Assembly (NCBI RefSeq): GCF_013087515.1
Contig: NZ_JABFCN010000070.1
Location: 310,001-374,000 of the forward strand
Source: Rhizobium sophorae
Lineage (GTDB): Bacteria > Pseudomonadota > Alphaproteobacteria > Rhizobiales > Rhizobiaceae
DNA: 64,000 nt
Direction: 5' to 3'
Position numbers and translations under genes: made by a program. Shown in pieces: positions 34,044-43,146 of this stretch. Position 1 is the stretch's first letter. Every line of letters starts with the position of its first letter. The notes below the pieces were generated by a model. That model saw nothing but the letters and a program-made list of their open reading frames with translations, was not told where the DNA came from and did no database searches.

Positions 34044-35585
34044 ATGCGTCTCAAACTTGTCACGGCAACGAGCTTGCTGGCACTTTGCCTTGTCACCACG
34101 GCCCAAGGTGTCGAGATAAATCAGGATGGCGCCAATGCGGTCAAGGAGACGCTGACGAAGCTGCTTCCCGAGGATCTGGCGAAGAGCGGCCTGATCACCG
34201 TCAATCCGGCGGGGACGCGATACGAGATCATTTACAATCTGGCGAAGCTGTTTGCCAAAGCCGATCCGGCGACATTCGCGATCAACGGGCTGACGCCGTT
34301 CTCGATGTTCGCCACGCCGCTCGACAGCGGGCTCTGGAACATCGAGGGTGACAACAACCTCAACGTTTCCGGCCATTTCAAAGGCCCCGACCAGAAGCCG
34401 ACGGATTTTTCCTACTCCATCGCTTCGGTTGTCTACACCGGCGTCTTCGATCCGGCGATCAGCTATCTGCGCTCCGGCACCTTCACCGGCAAGGACATCA
34501 AGGTCACCAGCAAGTCCGAGACCGAGGAAGTCCATGCCAGCATCGCCGGGATAGACCAAAAGCTGAGCTCGATGGACAGCGCAGGCGGCAACGGGCGTAT
34601 CGATTTTGCGGGCAGCGGCTCGATGTCGACTTTCGTCGAACAGGTTTCCGGCCTGCAAATGCCGCCTGTTGAGATCCGTGCCGACTCGATCGATTTCGAG
34701 GCCAAGGTGAACGGCCTGCCGGCCAAGCAGATCCGTGAGATCGTCCTTTTCGTTCTCGAGCATCTCGAGGAGAAGGAGCTAAGCCCGGAGAACAGCGACA
34801 AGATAAAGGGAATGCTCAAGCAAGCCTTCCCGCTTCTTGCTTCGTTCAGCGAGACGATCGGGGTCAACAATCTGACTGTCAGCAGCCAGATGGGCAACGG
34901 CGGCGCCAAGGCATTCGACTACAACGTGGCCGTGGACGGGCCGAGTGACGCCATGCGTTTCGGCTTCGGCATGAATGCCCAGGACATCAGCCTCGACACG
35001 CCCTTGATGCCGGCAAGCTATTCGCCTTTCCTGCCGACCAGCTTCGAGTTGCAACTCGCCATGCCGAATCTGGATTTCGCAAGCTTCGGCGACGCCTTGA
35101 TGGCGGTGGATTTCAGCAGCGCCGAGGCGCCTGAGACGAGTGGCGAGGAGATGGCGAAGAAGTTCTTCCGCGACGGCCGGCTCGTCGTCGAGTTCCCGAA
35201 GGTCAGTGCCAAATCGGATGTCTACGACCTCGACATGACCGGCAAAATCGAGGGGCGGGTCGACACCGAGAAGGATTATTCGATGGAGGCGACGATCCTC
35301 GCCCGTGATCTCGACAAGACGATTGCCGCGGTTCAGGAGCTTGCCAAGACGGATCCCGATCTTAGTCAGGTCTCCTTCGGCATCATGATGGTAAAAGGTT
35401 TCGCCAAGACCGATGCAGATGGCCGCTCGCGCTGGGACATCAGTGTCAGCCGCGATGGTGCAGTCGCCGTCAACGGCCAGCAGATCAAGGGGCCGGATGG
35501 TCCGGATCAGGATCAGGGGCTGGAGACCGAGCAGGAACCGGACCAGGGGCAGGATGCGGCACCTGCGCCACCGCAGCAGCCTTGA
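34044..35585 (+). CDS. Secreted or periplasmic protein of unknown function, 513 residues
   Basis: A 513-residue exported protein. The signal peptide is MRLKLVTATSLLALCLVTTAQG (about 22 residues), fixed by GAGGAG upstream of the ATG at 34044. The mature part is rich in beta strands with no cysteines, reminiscent of DUF2125-type exported proteins, although I cannot confirm the family. The last 35 residues are Gln/Asp/Pro/Glu-rich and disordered (PDQDQGLETEQEPDQGQD), ending PAPPQQP. It stands alone, with its own terminator at 35616. Role unknown. Confidence 0.8.
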   Translation: MRLKLVTATSLLALCLVTTAQGVEINQDGANAVKETLTKLLPEDLAKSGLITVNPAGTRYEIIYNLAKLFAKADPATFAINGLTPFSMFATPLDSGLWNIEGDNNLNVSGHFKGPDQKPTDFSYSIASVVYTGVFDPAISYLRSGTFTGKDIKVTSKSETEEVHASIAGIDQKLSSMDSAGGNGRIDFAGSGSMSTFVEQVSGLQMPPVEIRADSIDFEAKVNGLPAKQIREIVLFVLEHLEEKELSPENSDKIKGMLKQAFPLLASFSETIGVNNLTVSSQMGNGGAKAFDYNVAVDGPSDAMRFGFGMNAQDISLDTPLMPASYSPFLPTSFELQLAMPNLDFASFGDALMAVDFSSAEAPETSGEEMAKKFFRDGRLVVEFPKVSAKSDVYDLDMTGKIEGRVDTEKDYSMEATILARDLDKTIAAVQELAKTDPDLSQVSFGIMMVKGFAKTDADGRSRWDISVSRDGAVAVNGQQIKGPDGPDQDQGLETEQEPDQGQDAAPAPPQQP

Positions 35586-35615
35586 GCATTATCAATTGGT
35601 ATCCGAAATGAAAGG

Positions 35616-35641
35616 AAGCCGGCCTTGTGCCGGCTTTTTTG
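35616..35641 (+). terminator. Rho-independent terminator of the secreted protein gene
   Basis: Stem AAGCCGGC/GCCGGCTT (35616-35623 and 35629-35636) with a five-base loop, followed by a run of T. Thirty bases after the stop. Confidence 0.85.
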
Positions 35642-35787
35642 CGCCTTACGTCACAAGCTTCGCCGAAACCAATGATCGGGCGGCCGCTTGCGAACGTGGC
35701 TCCGCCACAATCGACGGTCAGCAATTCATGCGGCTCGGAGGGCATGCCCAATAATAGCTTGGTCCATCTAATGCAAAAATCGAAAGT

Positions 35788-35804
35788 GCCGGTCGAATGC
35801 CGGC
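35788..35804 (-). terminator. Possible terminator of prs
   Basis: Five-base stem GCCGG/CCGGC with a seven-base loop just beyond the prs stop. On the minus strand it is followed by CACTTTCGATTTTTG, a broken U-run. Weak but well placed. Confidence 0.45.
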
Positions 35805-35809
35805 TCTCT

Positions 35810-36742
35810 TTAATCGAACAGGCTGGAGACGGACTCTTCCTGAGCTGTTCGGCTGATGGCTTCGCCGATCAGAGGGGCCGTGGTCACGATGCGGATATTG
35901 TGCGCCGAAAGAACTGCCGTGGTCGGCTGGATCGAATCCGTGATGACGAGTTCGCGAAGCTTCGAGGAGGTGACGCGGGTGACTGCGCCGCCCGAGAGAA
36001 CTCCGTGCGTGATATAGGCGGTGACGCTGGATGCGCCCTTGGCCAGCATCGCGTCGGCCGCGTTGCAGAGCGTGCCGCCGGAATCGACGATGTCGTCGAT
36101 CAGCAGGCAGTCTTTGCCGGTGATGTCGCCGATGATGTTCATGACTTCGGATTCACCCGGCCGCTCGCGACGCTTGTCGACGATGGCCAGGAGACAGTCC
36201 AAGCGCTTGGCAAGCGCGCGGGCGCGAACCACACCACCGACGTCGGGCGAGACGACGACGACATTGCTGAGGTCATAGTGGCTCTTGATGTCGCGCGTCA
36301 GCACGGGCATGGCGAAGAGATTGTCGGTCGGAATATCGAAGAAGCCCTGGATCTGCCCGGCATGGAGATCGAGCGTCATGACGCGGTCAGCGCCGGCTTC
36401 GGTAATGAGGTTTGCAACCAACTTGGCGGAGATCGGTGTGCGGCCGGAGGCACGGCGGTCCTGGCGGGCATAGCCGAAATAGGGAAGGACGGCTGTGATG
36501 CGACGGGCTGACGAACGACGCATGGCGTCGATCATGATCAGCAGTTCCATCAGATGGTCGTTGGCGGGAAAGGCGGTCGGCTGCACGAGGAAAACGTCCT
36601 CACCGCGCACATTCTCCTGAATTTCCACGAAGATTTCCTGATCGGCAAACCTTCGAACACTGGCTTTCCCCAAGGGAACATTGAGATAGTTGCAGATCGC
36701 TTCGGCGAGTTGCCGGTTCGAATTGCCTGCGAAAACCTTCAT
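35810..36742 (-). CDS. prs: Ribose-phosphate pyrophosphokinase
   Basis: A 310-residue PRPP synthase that transfers pyrophosphate from ATP to ribose 5-phosphate, feeding purine, pyrimidine, histidine and NAD synthesis. Signatures: MKVFAGNSNRQLAEAI, YFGYARQDRRASGRTPISAK (ATP loop), then the PRPP-binding VMTLDLHAGQIQGFFDIPTDNL and LIDDIVDSGGT. Full length. It sits upstream of a lipoprotein gene on the same strand with 105 bases between them. Confidence 0.96.
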   Translation of the reverse strand: MKVFAGNSNRQLAEAICNYLNVPLGKASVRRFADQEIFVEIQENVRGEDVFLVQPTAFPANDHLMELLIMIDAMRRSSARRITAVLPYFGYARQDRRASGRTPISAKLVANLITEAGADRVMTLDLHAGQIQGFFDIPTDNLFAMPVLTRDIKSHYDLSNVVVVSPDVGGVVRARALAKRLDCLLAIVDKRRERPGESEVMNIIGDITGKDCLLIDDIVDSGGTLCNAADAMLAKGASSVTAYITHGVLSGGAVTRVTSSKLRELVITDSIQPTTAVLSAHNIRIVTTAPLIGEAISRTAQEESVSSLFD

Positions 36743-36847
36743 TTTGGTCCGCCTGTTACGCGCTGATAGCCGCGCTTTTTAGTCAGCTTCCCTGTGAATG
36801 CAAGGGCAAAGGCGCCACAAGCTTCCATATTTGCAAAAAGTTTGTGA

Positions 36848-37669
36848 CTAACCGTCTTGAGTTTGCCGCCAGGAAGAGAATTCCGCGATGGTTTTCGAGG
36901 CAATCTGCTGCATCACCGAGGCCGGAACGCCCGCCCAGGGATCGGCCGCGGCGGTCGGCACGCTTTCCTGACCCTGGATGCGGTGCAGGCGGGCGCCGCT
37001 GCTGTCGAGGACGTCCCAGACATAGACCACGGTGACCTTGCCGTCGTCGCTGAAGGCGGAGAGATAGCCTTTGAGGATGTAATCGCTGCTCGCATCGGTC
37101 GAGCTCTTGATGGAAAGGCCTTGCGCCCGCGCCTCGGCGCCGAGCTGGCGCGAGAGTGGTGTCACGGCCTGCACCGGCGCTCCGATGATCGGTAGGAAGC
37201 GCACGGTATTGCCGCGAGCCGTGGGGGACCTGGGAGGGAGGGCGGCGGTCTGCTGCGGCTGTTGCGCCTCGGCCGGCGGAGCCGGCTGTGCGGCAAGCTC
37301 ACCACCGGCCGCCGGCGGTGGCAGCGATTGTCCGTCGATCGGGGCAGAGGCGGCCGGCGAGGAGCCGCTTCTCGACAGGGCGTCTGCCTGTTCCTGCATC
37401 GTCGTCGGCGCCGCGCCGGTGCCGGGTCGATAGGCCCGCTGCGACTGATCATAGGCTGGATGGTAGCCGCCCTGCTGCGAGCTTCCCGAAAAACGCGGCT
37501 GGCGGGTGCCCGCCAAACGCTCGGCTTCGCTCTGCGTCACCGGGCTTGACAGGGCGCCCCCGGCGGAATTGCCGATATCGACCTGCGGCGTCAGCGCATC
37601 GGTCGTGTTGCAGGCTGTCAGTAGAGCCATGACGAACAGGAGCGTGGGCAAAATCGCAGCTCGCGTCAT
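36848..37669 (-). CDS. Putative outer-membrane lipoprotein
   Basis: A 273-residue protein with a lipoprotein signal: MTRAAILPTLLFVMALLTAC puts the lipobox LTAC at 17-20 and C20 as the acylated residue. A long Pro/Ala/Gln/Ser-rich linker (about 40-160) is followed by a folded C-terminal domain of about 110 residues (VRFLPIIGAPVQAVTPLSRQL, then SDYILKGYLSAFSDDGKVTVVYVWDVLD and RIQGQESV), reminiscent of small envelope beta-rich domains. I took the ATG at 37669. Function unknown; the linker suggests it spans part of the periplasm. Confidence 0.82.
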   Translation of the reverse strand: MTRAAILPTLLFVMALLTACNTTDALTPQVDIGNSAGGALSSPVTQSEAERLAGTRQPRFSGSSQQGGYHPAYDQSQRAYRPGTGAAPTTMQEQADALSRSGSSPAASAPIDGQSLPPPAAGGELAAQPAPPAEAQQPQQTAALPPRSPTARGNTVRFLPIIGAPVQAVTPLSRQLGAEARAQGLSIKSSTDASSDYILKGYLSAFSDDGKVTVVYVWDVLDSSGARLHRIQGQESVPTAAADPWAGVPASVMQQIASKTIAEFSSWRQTQDG

Positions 37670-37760
37670 CCCTTGGTCTGTCCTTCCCGCAATCGCAATC
37701 AGCCCCACCCGAATGTATGCGGGTGGGGACGGTCGTCTGTCAATTCCGGATTCTCACCGG

Positions 37761-38912
37761 TCAGAGCCCAATGAAATCGAGCGGATGGCGGGATAGCGCG
37801 CGCGGCGCGTCCGCAGTCGTCAGATAGGTCTGGCCGAGCGTCATCGCTGTGCCCGTATCGGAATCGGCGATGATCATGTGCACGAAGAGCGACATGTTCG
37901 GCTCGATCGGCTGCGGATTGCCGACATGGAACATCTGATGCTCCATCCAGGACGGCGAGAAGCGGGCGCCGAGCGAATAACCGCAGGCATTCAGCCGGTG
38001 GCGAGCCAGGCCGCGCTCGTCGATGATCCTGGCATGCATGTCGAAGACATCGCCGAAGGTCTGGCCGGGCTTGAGCACAGTCTCGATCGCCTCGATGGTT
38101 TCGCGGCAGGCGTTGTAAAGCTCGCGGTGGCGATGCGTCGGCTCGCCGATGACGATCGTGCGCATCATGGCGGCATGATAATGCGCATAGGCGCCGGCCC
38201 ACTCGAGCGTCAGCTGGTCGTTGGCGTCGAGCTTGCGGCGACCGGCCTTGTAGCGGCAAAGCAGGGCGTCGGCGCCGGAGCCGATGATGAACTCGTTGGC
38301 GGGGTAGTCGCCGCCGCCGGAAAAGATCGCGCCCTGCATGGCGGCGAGGATATCGGCCTCGTCGGCGCCGGGTTTTGTCAGCCGGATCGCGGCATCGAGC
38401 GCATCGTCGGCGAGAATGGCGGCGCGCTCGACATAGGCGACCTCGGTCGGGCTTTTGATCAGGCGAAGGCGGCTGACGAGATAGGAAGCGTCGACGATCT
38501 GGCCGAAGGTGGTCAGCTGCGCGTCGAGCAGCCGGGCGACGCGGCCGGTCATGCCGTGCGTATCATATTCGATGCCGATGCGGGCGCCGAGAAGGTCCAT
38601 CTCGACCAGCAGATTCTTCAGGTCGAGCGTCGGGTCGGCATTGACCCGGTCGACCCAGATATGGATGTCCTCGAGGATCGAGGTATGCCTGGCTTGGCGA
38701 AGATCGGCCGAGCGGGTGATCAGCGCCATGGTGCCGTCGCTCTTGACGACCAGCGTCTGGAAGAAGCAGTAGCCGAAGGTGTCGTAGCCGGTCAGCCAGT
38801 ACATGCTTTCCTGGGCGAAGAGCAACAAGGCGTCGAGCTTTTCTTCCTTCATCTTCTCGGTGAGGCGCGCAAGCCGGCTTGCGAATTCGGCCTTTTCGAA
38901 ATGCAGTGCCAT
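37761..38912 (-). CDS. M24 (pita-bread) family protein, creatinase-like without metal ligands
   Basis: A 383-residue protein of the M24 aminopeptidase P/prolidase/creatinase superfamily. The N-terminal creatinase domain (about 1-130) is followed by the pita-bread domain. Where active metallopeptidases have five ligands (D, D, H, E, E), this protein shows LEWAGAYAHYHAAMMRT, GYSLGAR and SLFVHMI, so Asp, Asp, His and Glu positions are all replaced. That pattern is known from creatinase and ectoine hydrolase DoeA, which work without metal. The ATG at 38912 replaces a TTG at 38921. Five bases before it lies the pgeF stop. Confidence 0.82.
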   Translation of the reverse strand: MALHFEKAEFASRLARLTEKMKEEKLDALLLFAQESMYWLTGYDTFGYCFFQTLVVKSDGTMALITRSADLRQARHTSILEDIHIWVDRVNADPTLDLKNLLVEMDLLGARIGIEYDTHGMTGRVARLLDAQLTTFGQIVDASYLVSRLRLIKSPTEVAYVERAAILADDALDAAIRLTKPGADEADILAAMQGAIFSGGGDYPANEFIIGSGADALLCRYKAGRRKLDANDQLTLEWAGAYAHYHAAMMRTIVIGEPTHRHRELYNACRETIEAIETVLKPGQTFGDVFDMHARIIDERGLARHRLNACGYSLGARFSPSWMEHQMFHVGNPQPIEPNMSLFVHMIIADSDTGTAMTLGQTYLTTADAPRALSRHPLDFIGL

Positions 38913-38917
38913 TCTGC

Positions 38918-39712
38918 TCAAGTCTCCCTGATTGATATCGCGGAAATCTGGCGGCCGTAATCCGGCTCCTTGCGATGTGTCGTCCTGCGGTAGGAAAAGA
39001 AGCGCTCATTGTCCGGATAGGTGCAGAGGCCGAGGCTTTCCGCACGCACGCCGGCTTTCGTCAACCGGTCGACCGTCAGCGCCGGCAGGTCGAACATGGC
39101 GTGGCCGGGTGTCGCGGAAGGCACGAAAAAGCGCTCGTCATCCGGGTTTTCGGCGACGAAACGCTCGACGAACTCAGGGCCAACCTCATAACTCGCCTGG
39201 CTGATCGAGGGGCCAAGGCAAGCGACGATGCGGGCGCGGTCCGCACCCAGAGCCTCCATGGCGGCGATGGTGTTTTCGAGCACGCCTGTCAGCGCGCCCT
39301 TCCAGCCGGCGTGGGCAGCGCCGATGACGCGATTGTCGGGGTCGACAAACAGGATGGGTCCGCAATCGGCGGCTAGCACGCCAAGCGCAATGCCAGGGGT
39401 GCGCGTTACCATCGCATCCGCGTCGGGGCGGGCGCCGTTGTAATCGGCGCCGATCGTCACGACATCGGGGGAATGGACCTGATGCACGGTTGCCAGCCGC
39501 TCGACCGGCAAGCCGAACCAGGCGGCGACGCGACGGCGGTTTTCCAGGACCTTGTCGCGTTCGTCGCTGGAGCCGAGGCCGACATTGAGGCCACGATACA
39601 TCCCTTCGGAAACGCCGCCGGCCCGAGTGAAATAACCGTGCCGGATCGTGGCGCCCGCCGCTTCGTTCAGCAGCGCGCTTTCGATCGGTGCGGGAGAGGC
39701 CGCGTCCTGCAT
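38918..39712 (-). CDS. pgeF: Peptidoglycan editing factor PgeF (YfiH/laccase domain)
   Basis: A 264-residue YfiH-type multicopper-oxidase-fold protein. Key segments are HGYFTRAGGVSEGMYRGLNVG, VHSPDVVT, the ADCGPILF segment and GAAHAGWKGALTGVLENT, which carry the His and Cys residues of the family. Related E. coli PgeF removes misincorporated L-Ser-containing precursors from peptidoglycan synthesis. It belongs to a minus-strand cluster with the M24 gene, MidA-like methyltransferase and lgt. Confidence 0.9.
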   Translation of the reverse strand: MQDAASPAPIESALLNEAAGATIRHGYFTRAGGVSEGMYRGLNVGLGSSDERDKVLENRRRVAAWFGLPVERLATVHQVHSPDVVTIGADYNGARPDADAMVTRTPGIALGVLAADCGPILFVDPDNRVIGAAHAGWKGALTGVLENTIAAMEALGADRARIVACLGPSISQASYEVGPEFVERFVAENPDDERFFVPSATPGHAMFDLPALTVDRLTKAGVRAESLGLCTYPDNERFFSYRRTTHRKEPDYGRQISAISIRET

Positions 39713-39823
39713 CTGTGATTCCGGGGTTTTTAAGGGGTTTGTTATTATCCCAAGCGCATCGCATATGCGGCGCGCTTCAAGTTCTTGTTTCAGGCGGATG
39801 TTGAACCAGCCGCCTGCGCCCTG

Positions 39824-40924
39824 TCAATCCACTGGACGAAAGGGCAGGAGATCGAGGGCGGGATAGGAGACCGCCATCACCTTGAAGAGTTCGCCCATCC
39901 GGCCTTCACCGGCGCCGGCGAGCCTTTCGACCGCCGCCTGGATGACCTGCTGGGTTTGCGGCTCGCGATCGCGGCCGAGGGCGGTTGCGCGCTCGAGGAT
40001 GCCGAGGCCGGTCAGAAAATCACCCTGATGCAGGGCGCCGTTCAGATGGAGGCCGGCCGCAAGCGCCGTTTCGGCGAGCTGCTGGAAATCGACATGGCTC
40101 GTCAGATCGGCTTCGCCGGGATGGGCGAGCGGGGGGTCGAATTCATGCATGCGCACGGCCTGCAGCGTATCGCCGAAGCCGGTGACGAGATGGCCGTAGT
40201 CGATCGTAAGCGCCGTGCCGCCGAAGGCGCGCAGCCGCTCGCAGATCGCCATCATCACCGCCTGGCGGGCAGGCGAAATCTCGAAGAGCGTGCCGACCGG
40301 CACGTTCTGCACCGGTTCGGGCAGCAAGGTGGGATCGACGCCGGCGACGCCGGCGGCGAAAGTCAGCTCGCCATCGGCGTCGATACCAACCATGCGCTCA
40401 CGGAACCCCGTCGGCATGCGGACGAACTGGCGGATCGGGATCGCGTCGAAGAGTTCGTTGGCGGCAATCAGGGTGAAGCCGGGCGGTACTTCGTCAAAGC
40501 CGTCGTGCCAGGTGATCTTCTCGCCGTGGGGTTCGAGCGTCTGACTCTGGACGTCGCGCAGCCGCTCGCTGGTTTCGACGAGATGCACGGTCATCGCGTC
40601 GAAAAGCGGTGGAGCGATGCGGGAGATGACGCGCAGCATGTCGGCCATCATGGTGCCGCGGCCGGGGCCGATCTCGACAAGGCGGACGCCCGTCGGTGTG
40701 CCGTGGCGCTGCCACGCATGGACGATGAAGACGCCGATCATCTCGCCGAAAATCTGGCTGACCTCGGGCGCGGTGACGAAATCACCGGAACGGCCGAAGG
40801 GCTCGCGGGTGCGATAATAGCCGTGTTCGGGGTCTGCCAGGCAGAGCGAGAAATAATCGGTGACACTGATCGGGCCGTTGGCCTGGATAATCGCCTTGAT
40901 CTTTTCGCCTAGAGCGGTGGTCAT
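39824..40924 (-). CDS. SAM-dependent methyltransferase, MidA/NDUFAF7 family
   Basis: A 366-residue class I methyltransferase. The SAM-binding region is VRLVEIGPGRGTMMADMLRVI. MidA-specific segments are YFSLCLADPEHGYYRTREPFG near the N-terminus, then GDFVTAPEVSQIFGEM and LTIDYGHL. The human homologue NDUFAF7 methylates an arginine in complex I subunit NDUFS2; this bacterial one probably does the same for NuoD. The ATG at 40924 has AGGA six bases upstream; a GTG at 40948 would overlap the lgt stop. In alphaproteobacteria it regularly neighbours lgt and pgeF, as here. Confidence 0.9.
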   Translation of the reverse strand: MTTALGEKIKAIIQANGPISVTDYFSLCLADPEHGYYRTREPFGRSGDFVTAPEVSQIFGEMIGVFIVHAWQRHGTPTGVRLVEIGPGRGTMMADMLRVISRIAPPLFDAMTVHLVETSERLRDVQSQTLEPHGEKITWHDGFDEVPPGFTLIAANELFDAIPIRQFVRMPTGFRERMVGIDADGELTFAAGVAGVDPTLLPEPVQNVPVGTLFEISPARQAVMMAICERLRAFGGTALTIDYGHLVTGFGDTLQAVRMHEFDPPLAHPGEADLTSHVDFQQLAETALAAGLHLNGALHQGDFLTGLGILERATALGRDREPQTQQVIQAAVERLAGAGEGRMGELFKVMAVSYPALDLLPFRPVD

Positions 40925-40944
40925 GTCGCGCGTCCTGCCGTTTC

Positions 40945-41793
40945 TCACAGCTGCAGCGCAGCCTGGCGGCGGGCCCGCAGCATCGCCCAGAGGCCAAGCA
41001 GGATCATCGGGGAGGAGAGCACCATGCCCATGGTCAGCCAGTTCGTGCCGAGGAGGTAACCGAGCTGGGCATCAGGCTCGCGGAAGAATTCGACGAAGAT
41101 GCGCGACAGCGCATAACCGCAGACGAAGACGCCTGTAACGAAGCCGGGGCTTTTCAGCGCGCGCAAGCCATAGACGAAGGCGGCCAGCACCAGGAGCAGA
41201 ACGATGCCTTCGAGGCCGGCTTCGTAAAGCTGGCTTGGATGGCGGGCGAAGGGACCGCCGGTCGGGAAGACCACGGCCCAAGGCACGTCGGTCAACCGGC
41301 CCCACAGTTCGCCATTGATGAAATTGGCGATGCGGCCGAAGAACAGGCCGAAGGGAACGACGGCGGCGACGATGTCGAACAGGCTCCAGACCGGGATGGC
41401 GTTGCGGCGGGCAAAGAGGATCATCGCGATCGTCGTACCGGTCAGACCGCCGTGGAAGGACATGCCGCCATTCCAGATCTCCAGCGCACGGACGGGACTG
41501 CGCAGGACGGCGGGGAGATCATAGAAGAAAATATAGCCGAGACGACCGCCGAGGACGACGCCAAGCGCTGCCCAGACGATGAAATCGTCGAGCTGCGTCT
41601 TTGATATCGGCGAGACGTTGCCGGGCCAGAGACTGTCATTGGCGGCGATGCGGCGCGCATAGGCCCAGCCGAGCAGGATCCCGGCGACGTAAGCCAGACC
41701 GTACCAGTGAATCGCCAGCGGACCGATCGAAAAGGCGATCGGATCGATATCCGGGAAAGGCATGATGGCAAGGAGATCGGCTGCTGTCGGCAA
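40945..41793 (-). CDS. lgt: Prolipoprotein diacylglyceryl transferase
   Basis: A 282-residue inner-membrane enzyme with seven membrane helices. It transfers diacylglycerol from phosphatidylglycerol to the lipobox cysteine of prolipoproteins. The Lgt signature GRIANFINGELWGRLTDVPWAVVFP is intact, as are the N-terminal HWYGLAYVAGILLGWAYARR and the C-terminal GAxxxY-type region. A TTG at 41793 (GGA five bases upstream) is the likelier start; an ATG at 41763 would be ten residues shorter. Head of the lgt-MidA-pgeF-M24 cluster. Confidence 0.94.
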   Translation of the reverse strand: MPTAADLLAIMPFPDIDPIAFSIGPLAIHWYGLAYVAGILLGWAYARRIAANDSLWPGNVSPISKTQLDDFIVWAALGVVLGGRLGYIFFYDLPAVLRSPVRALEIWNGGMSFHGGLTGTTIAMILFARRNAIPVWSLFDIVAAVVPFGLFFGRIANFINGELWGRLTDVPWAVVFPTGGPFARHPSQLYEAGLEGIVLLLVLAAFVYGLRALKSPGFVTGVFVCGYALSRIFVEFFREPDAQLGYLLGTNWLTMGMVLSSPMILLGLWAMLRARRQAALQL

Positions 41794-41910
41794 GGTTTTC
41801 CACCCGTTGAGTTGCGCGGAACATGCCGCTGCGATCCCGGACGGTCAAGTCCATTGTTCGTGATGGCCCGTTCCCGGCCGGTTCCGGCAAGCTTATCCCG
41901 TGTAAAGCGC

Positions 41911-41939
41911 TTGCATCGTCGATGGCGAAGCCCTACCTC
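41911..41939 (+). promoter_or_regulatory. Candidate sigma-70 promoter for the UbiK-like gene
   Basis: TTGCAT at 41911-41916, 17-base spacer, TACCTC at 41934-41939, about 56 bases before the ATG. This resembles the rhizobial housekeeping consensus CTTGAC-N17-CTATAT. Confidence 0.45.
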
Positions 41940-41994
41940 AATCCTCGAGGCCCTGAAGGGCTGAATTCACCTCATGCCAAGGGAGAAAAACGCC

Positions 41995-42255
41995 ATGACG
42001 ACCGGAACGAACCGCATCATGGACGAATTCGCCAAGCTGATGACCGATGCGGCCGGTGCCGCCCAGGGCGTCCGCAAGGAGATCGAAACCGCCTTCAACG
42101 CCCAGGCCGAGCGTTGGCTGAACAGCATGGACATCGTCAAGCGCGAGGAGTTCGAGGCCGTGCGCGAGATGGCGATCAAGGCACGCGACGAGAACGAGGC
42201 GCTTGCCGCCCGCATCGCAGCGCTCGAGGCGAAGCTTGCCGGCGAGGGCGCTTAA
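41995..42255 (+). CDS. Accessory factor UbiK family (BMFP) protein
   Basis: An 86-residue protein of the YqiC/UbiK type, a membrane-fusogenic coiled coil that assists ubiquinone synthesis in E. coli. Visible features: MDEFAKLMTDAAGAAQGVRKEIETAF, then MDIVKREEFEAVREMAIKA and the heptad-rich EALAARIAALEAKLAG. GGGAG nine bases upstream fixes the ATG at 41995. Divergent from lgt. Family likely, involvement in quinone synthesis inferred. Confidence 0.85.
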   Translation: MTTGTNRIMDEFAKLMTDAAGAAQGVRKEIETAFNAQAERWLNSMDIVKREEFEAVREMAIKARDENEALAARIAALEAKLAGEGA

Positions 42256-42644
42256 GTCCCGATAAGACACAGATGCGGCGTTGCCTTCATGCCACACGCC
42301 GCATCTTCCGTAAAAAAACCAGGTGAGTTTTCCACCTGTGGACACTGCCAAAAAAGCCAATTCGCAGAGTCGCTTATTCTCCCTTCTGAATTGAATTTCG
42401 AAGAGCCTTTCCACAGTGGCCGGTCCTATTTTCCGTTCGGGGGGCTGGCAGGGGGCAAGGGGCGCTATACACTGATTTTAAATGATGATTCGAAGCGACT
42501 TGGTAAGCTCCGGGCAGGTTATCTGCGTTAAGTCTGGCAGCGGTTCAACGATCATCCGAGTGGTGGTTCCGGTATTTTGCGTGTGTCTTTCTTGTGTTCG
42601 TACACCAAGTTAGGTCGCATTCGTTCCGGTCAAGAAGGTGCTGC
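42256..42644. other. Intergenic region between the UbiK-like gene and ybjN
   Basis: 389 bases. An 11-base perfect inverted repeat (42271-42281 with 42296-42306) probably ends the upstream transcript. A CAGGTG/CACCTG small hairpin is at about 42321-42340. The rest is comparatively AT-rich and must hold the promoter for ybjN-proC. No ORF with a ribosome-binding site found. Confidence 0.4.
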
Positions 42645-43145
42645 ATGAACCTGATGGAATTGGAAGTCGAGCGTCAGTCGAACCCGGTCGATATGATCGA
42701 GTACGTTGCCTCCAACAACGACTGGTCGTTCGAACGGTCCGGCGAGGACGAGATCGCGATGACGGTCGAGGGCCGCTGGACGGACTACCACGTCTCCTTC
42801 TCCTGGATGGAGGAATTCGAGGCGCTGCATCTTGGGTGCGCCTTCGATATCAAAGTTCCCGATATCAGGGTCAACGAGGTGGTCAAGCTGCTCTCGGCTA
42901 TCAACGGGCAGGTGCTGATGGGTCATTTCGACCTCTGGCGCCAGGAAGATGTCGTCATTTTCCGCCAATCGCTGCTGCTTGCGGGCGGCGCGGAGCCTAC
43001 CAATCGCCAGGTGGAAGTGCTGCTTTCCAGCGCGCTCGATACCTGCGAAGCCTATTTCCAAGCATTCCAGTTCGTCGTCTGGTCCGGCATGGAAGCGACG
43101 AAGGCGATGGAAGCCGTGCTGTTTGAAACGGTCGGCGAGGCATAA
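42645..43145 (+). CDS. YbjN domain-containing protein
   Basis: A 166-residue protein of the YbjN type, related to type III secretion chaperone folds. Characteristic segments are DMIEYVASNNDWSFERSGEDEIAMTVEGRWTDYHVSFSWMEEFEALHLGC, then VNEVVKLLSAINGQVLMGHFDLW. YbjN proteins affect motility and stress in E. coli; the molecular role is unclear. The ATG at 42645 follows AAGGTG. It ends one base before proC and its last codons carry the proC ribosome-binding site, so they are coupled, as in many rhizobia. Confidence 0.87.
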   Translation: MNLMELEVERQSNPVDMIEYVASNNDWSFERSGEDEIAMTVEGRWTDYHVSFSWMEEFEALHLGCAFDIKVPDIRVNEVVKLLSAINGQVLMGHFDLWRQEDVVIFRQSLLLAGGAEPTNRQVEVLLSSALDTCEAYFQAFQFVVWSGMEATKAMEAVLFETVGEA

Positions 43146-43146
43146 G

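Noticed and set aside
35485..35751. 88-codon minus-strand frame over the terminator after the secreted protein gene
   Set aside because: It reads through a strong hairpin and the antisense of a Pro/Gln-rich tail; low-complexity shadow.
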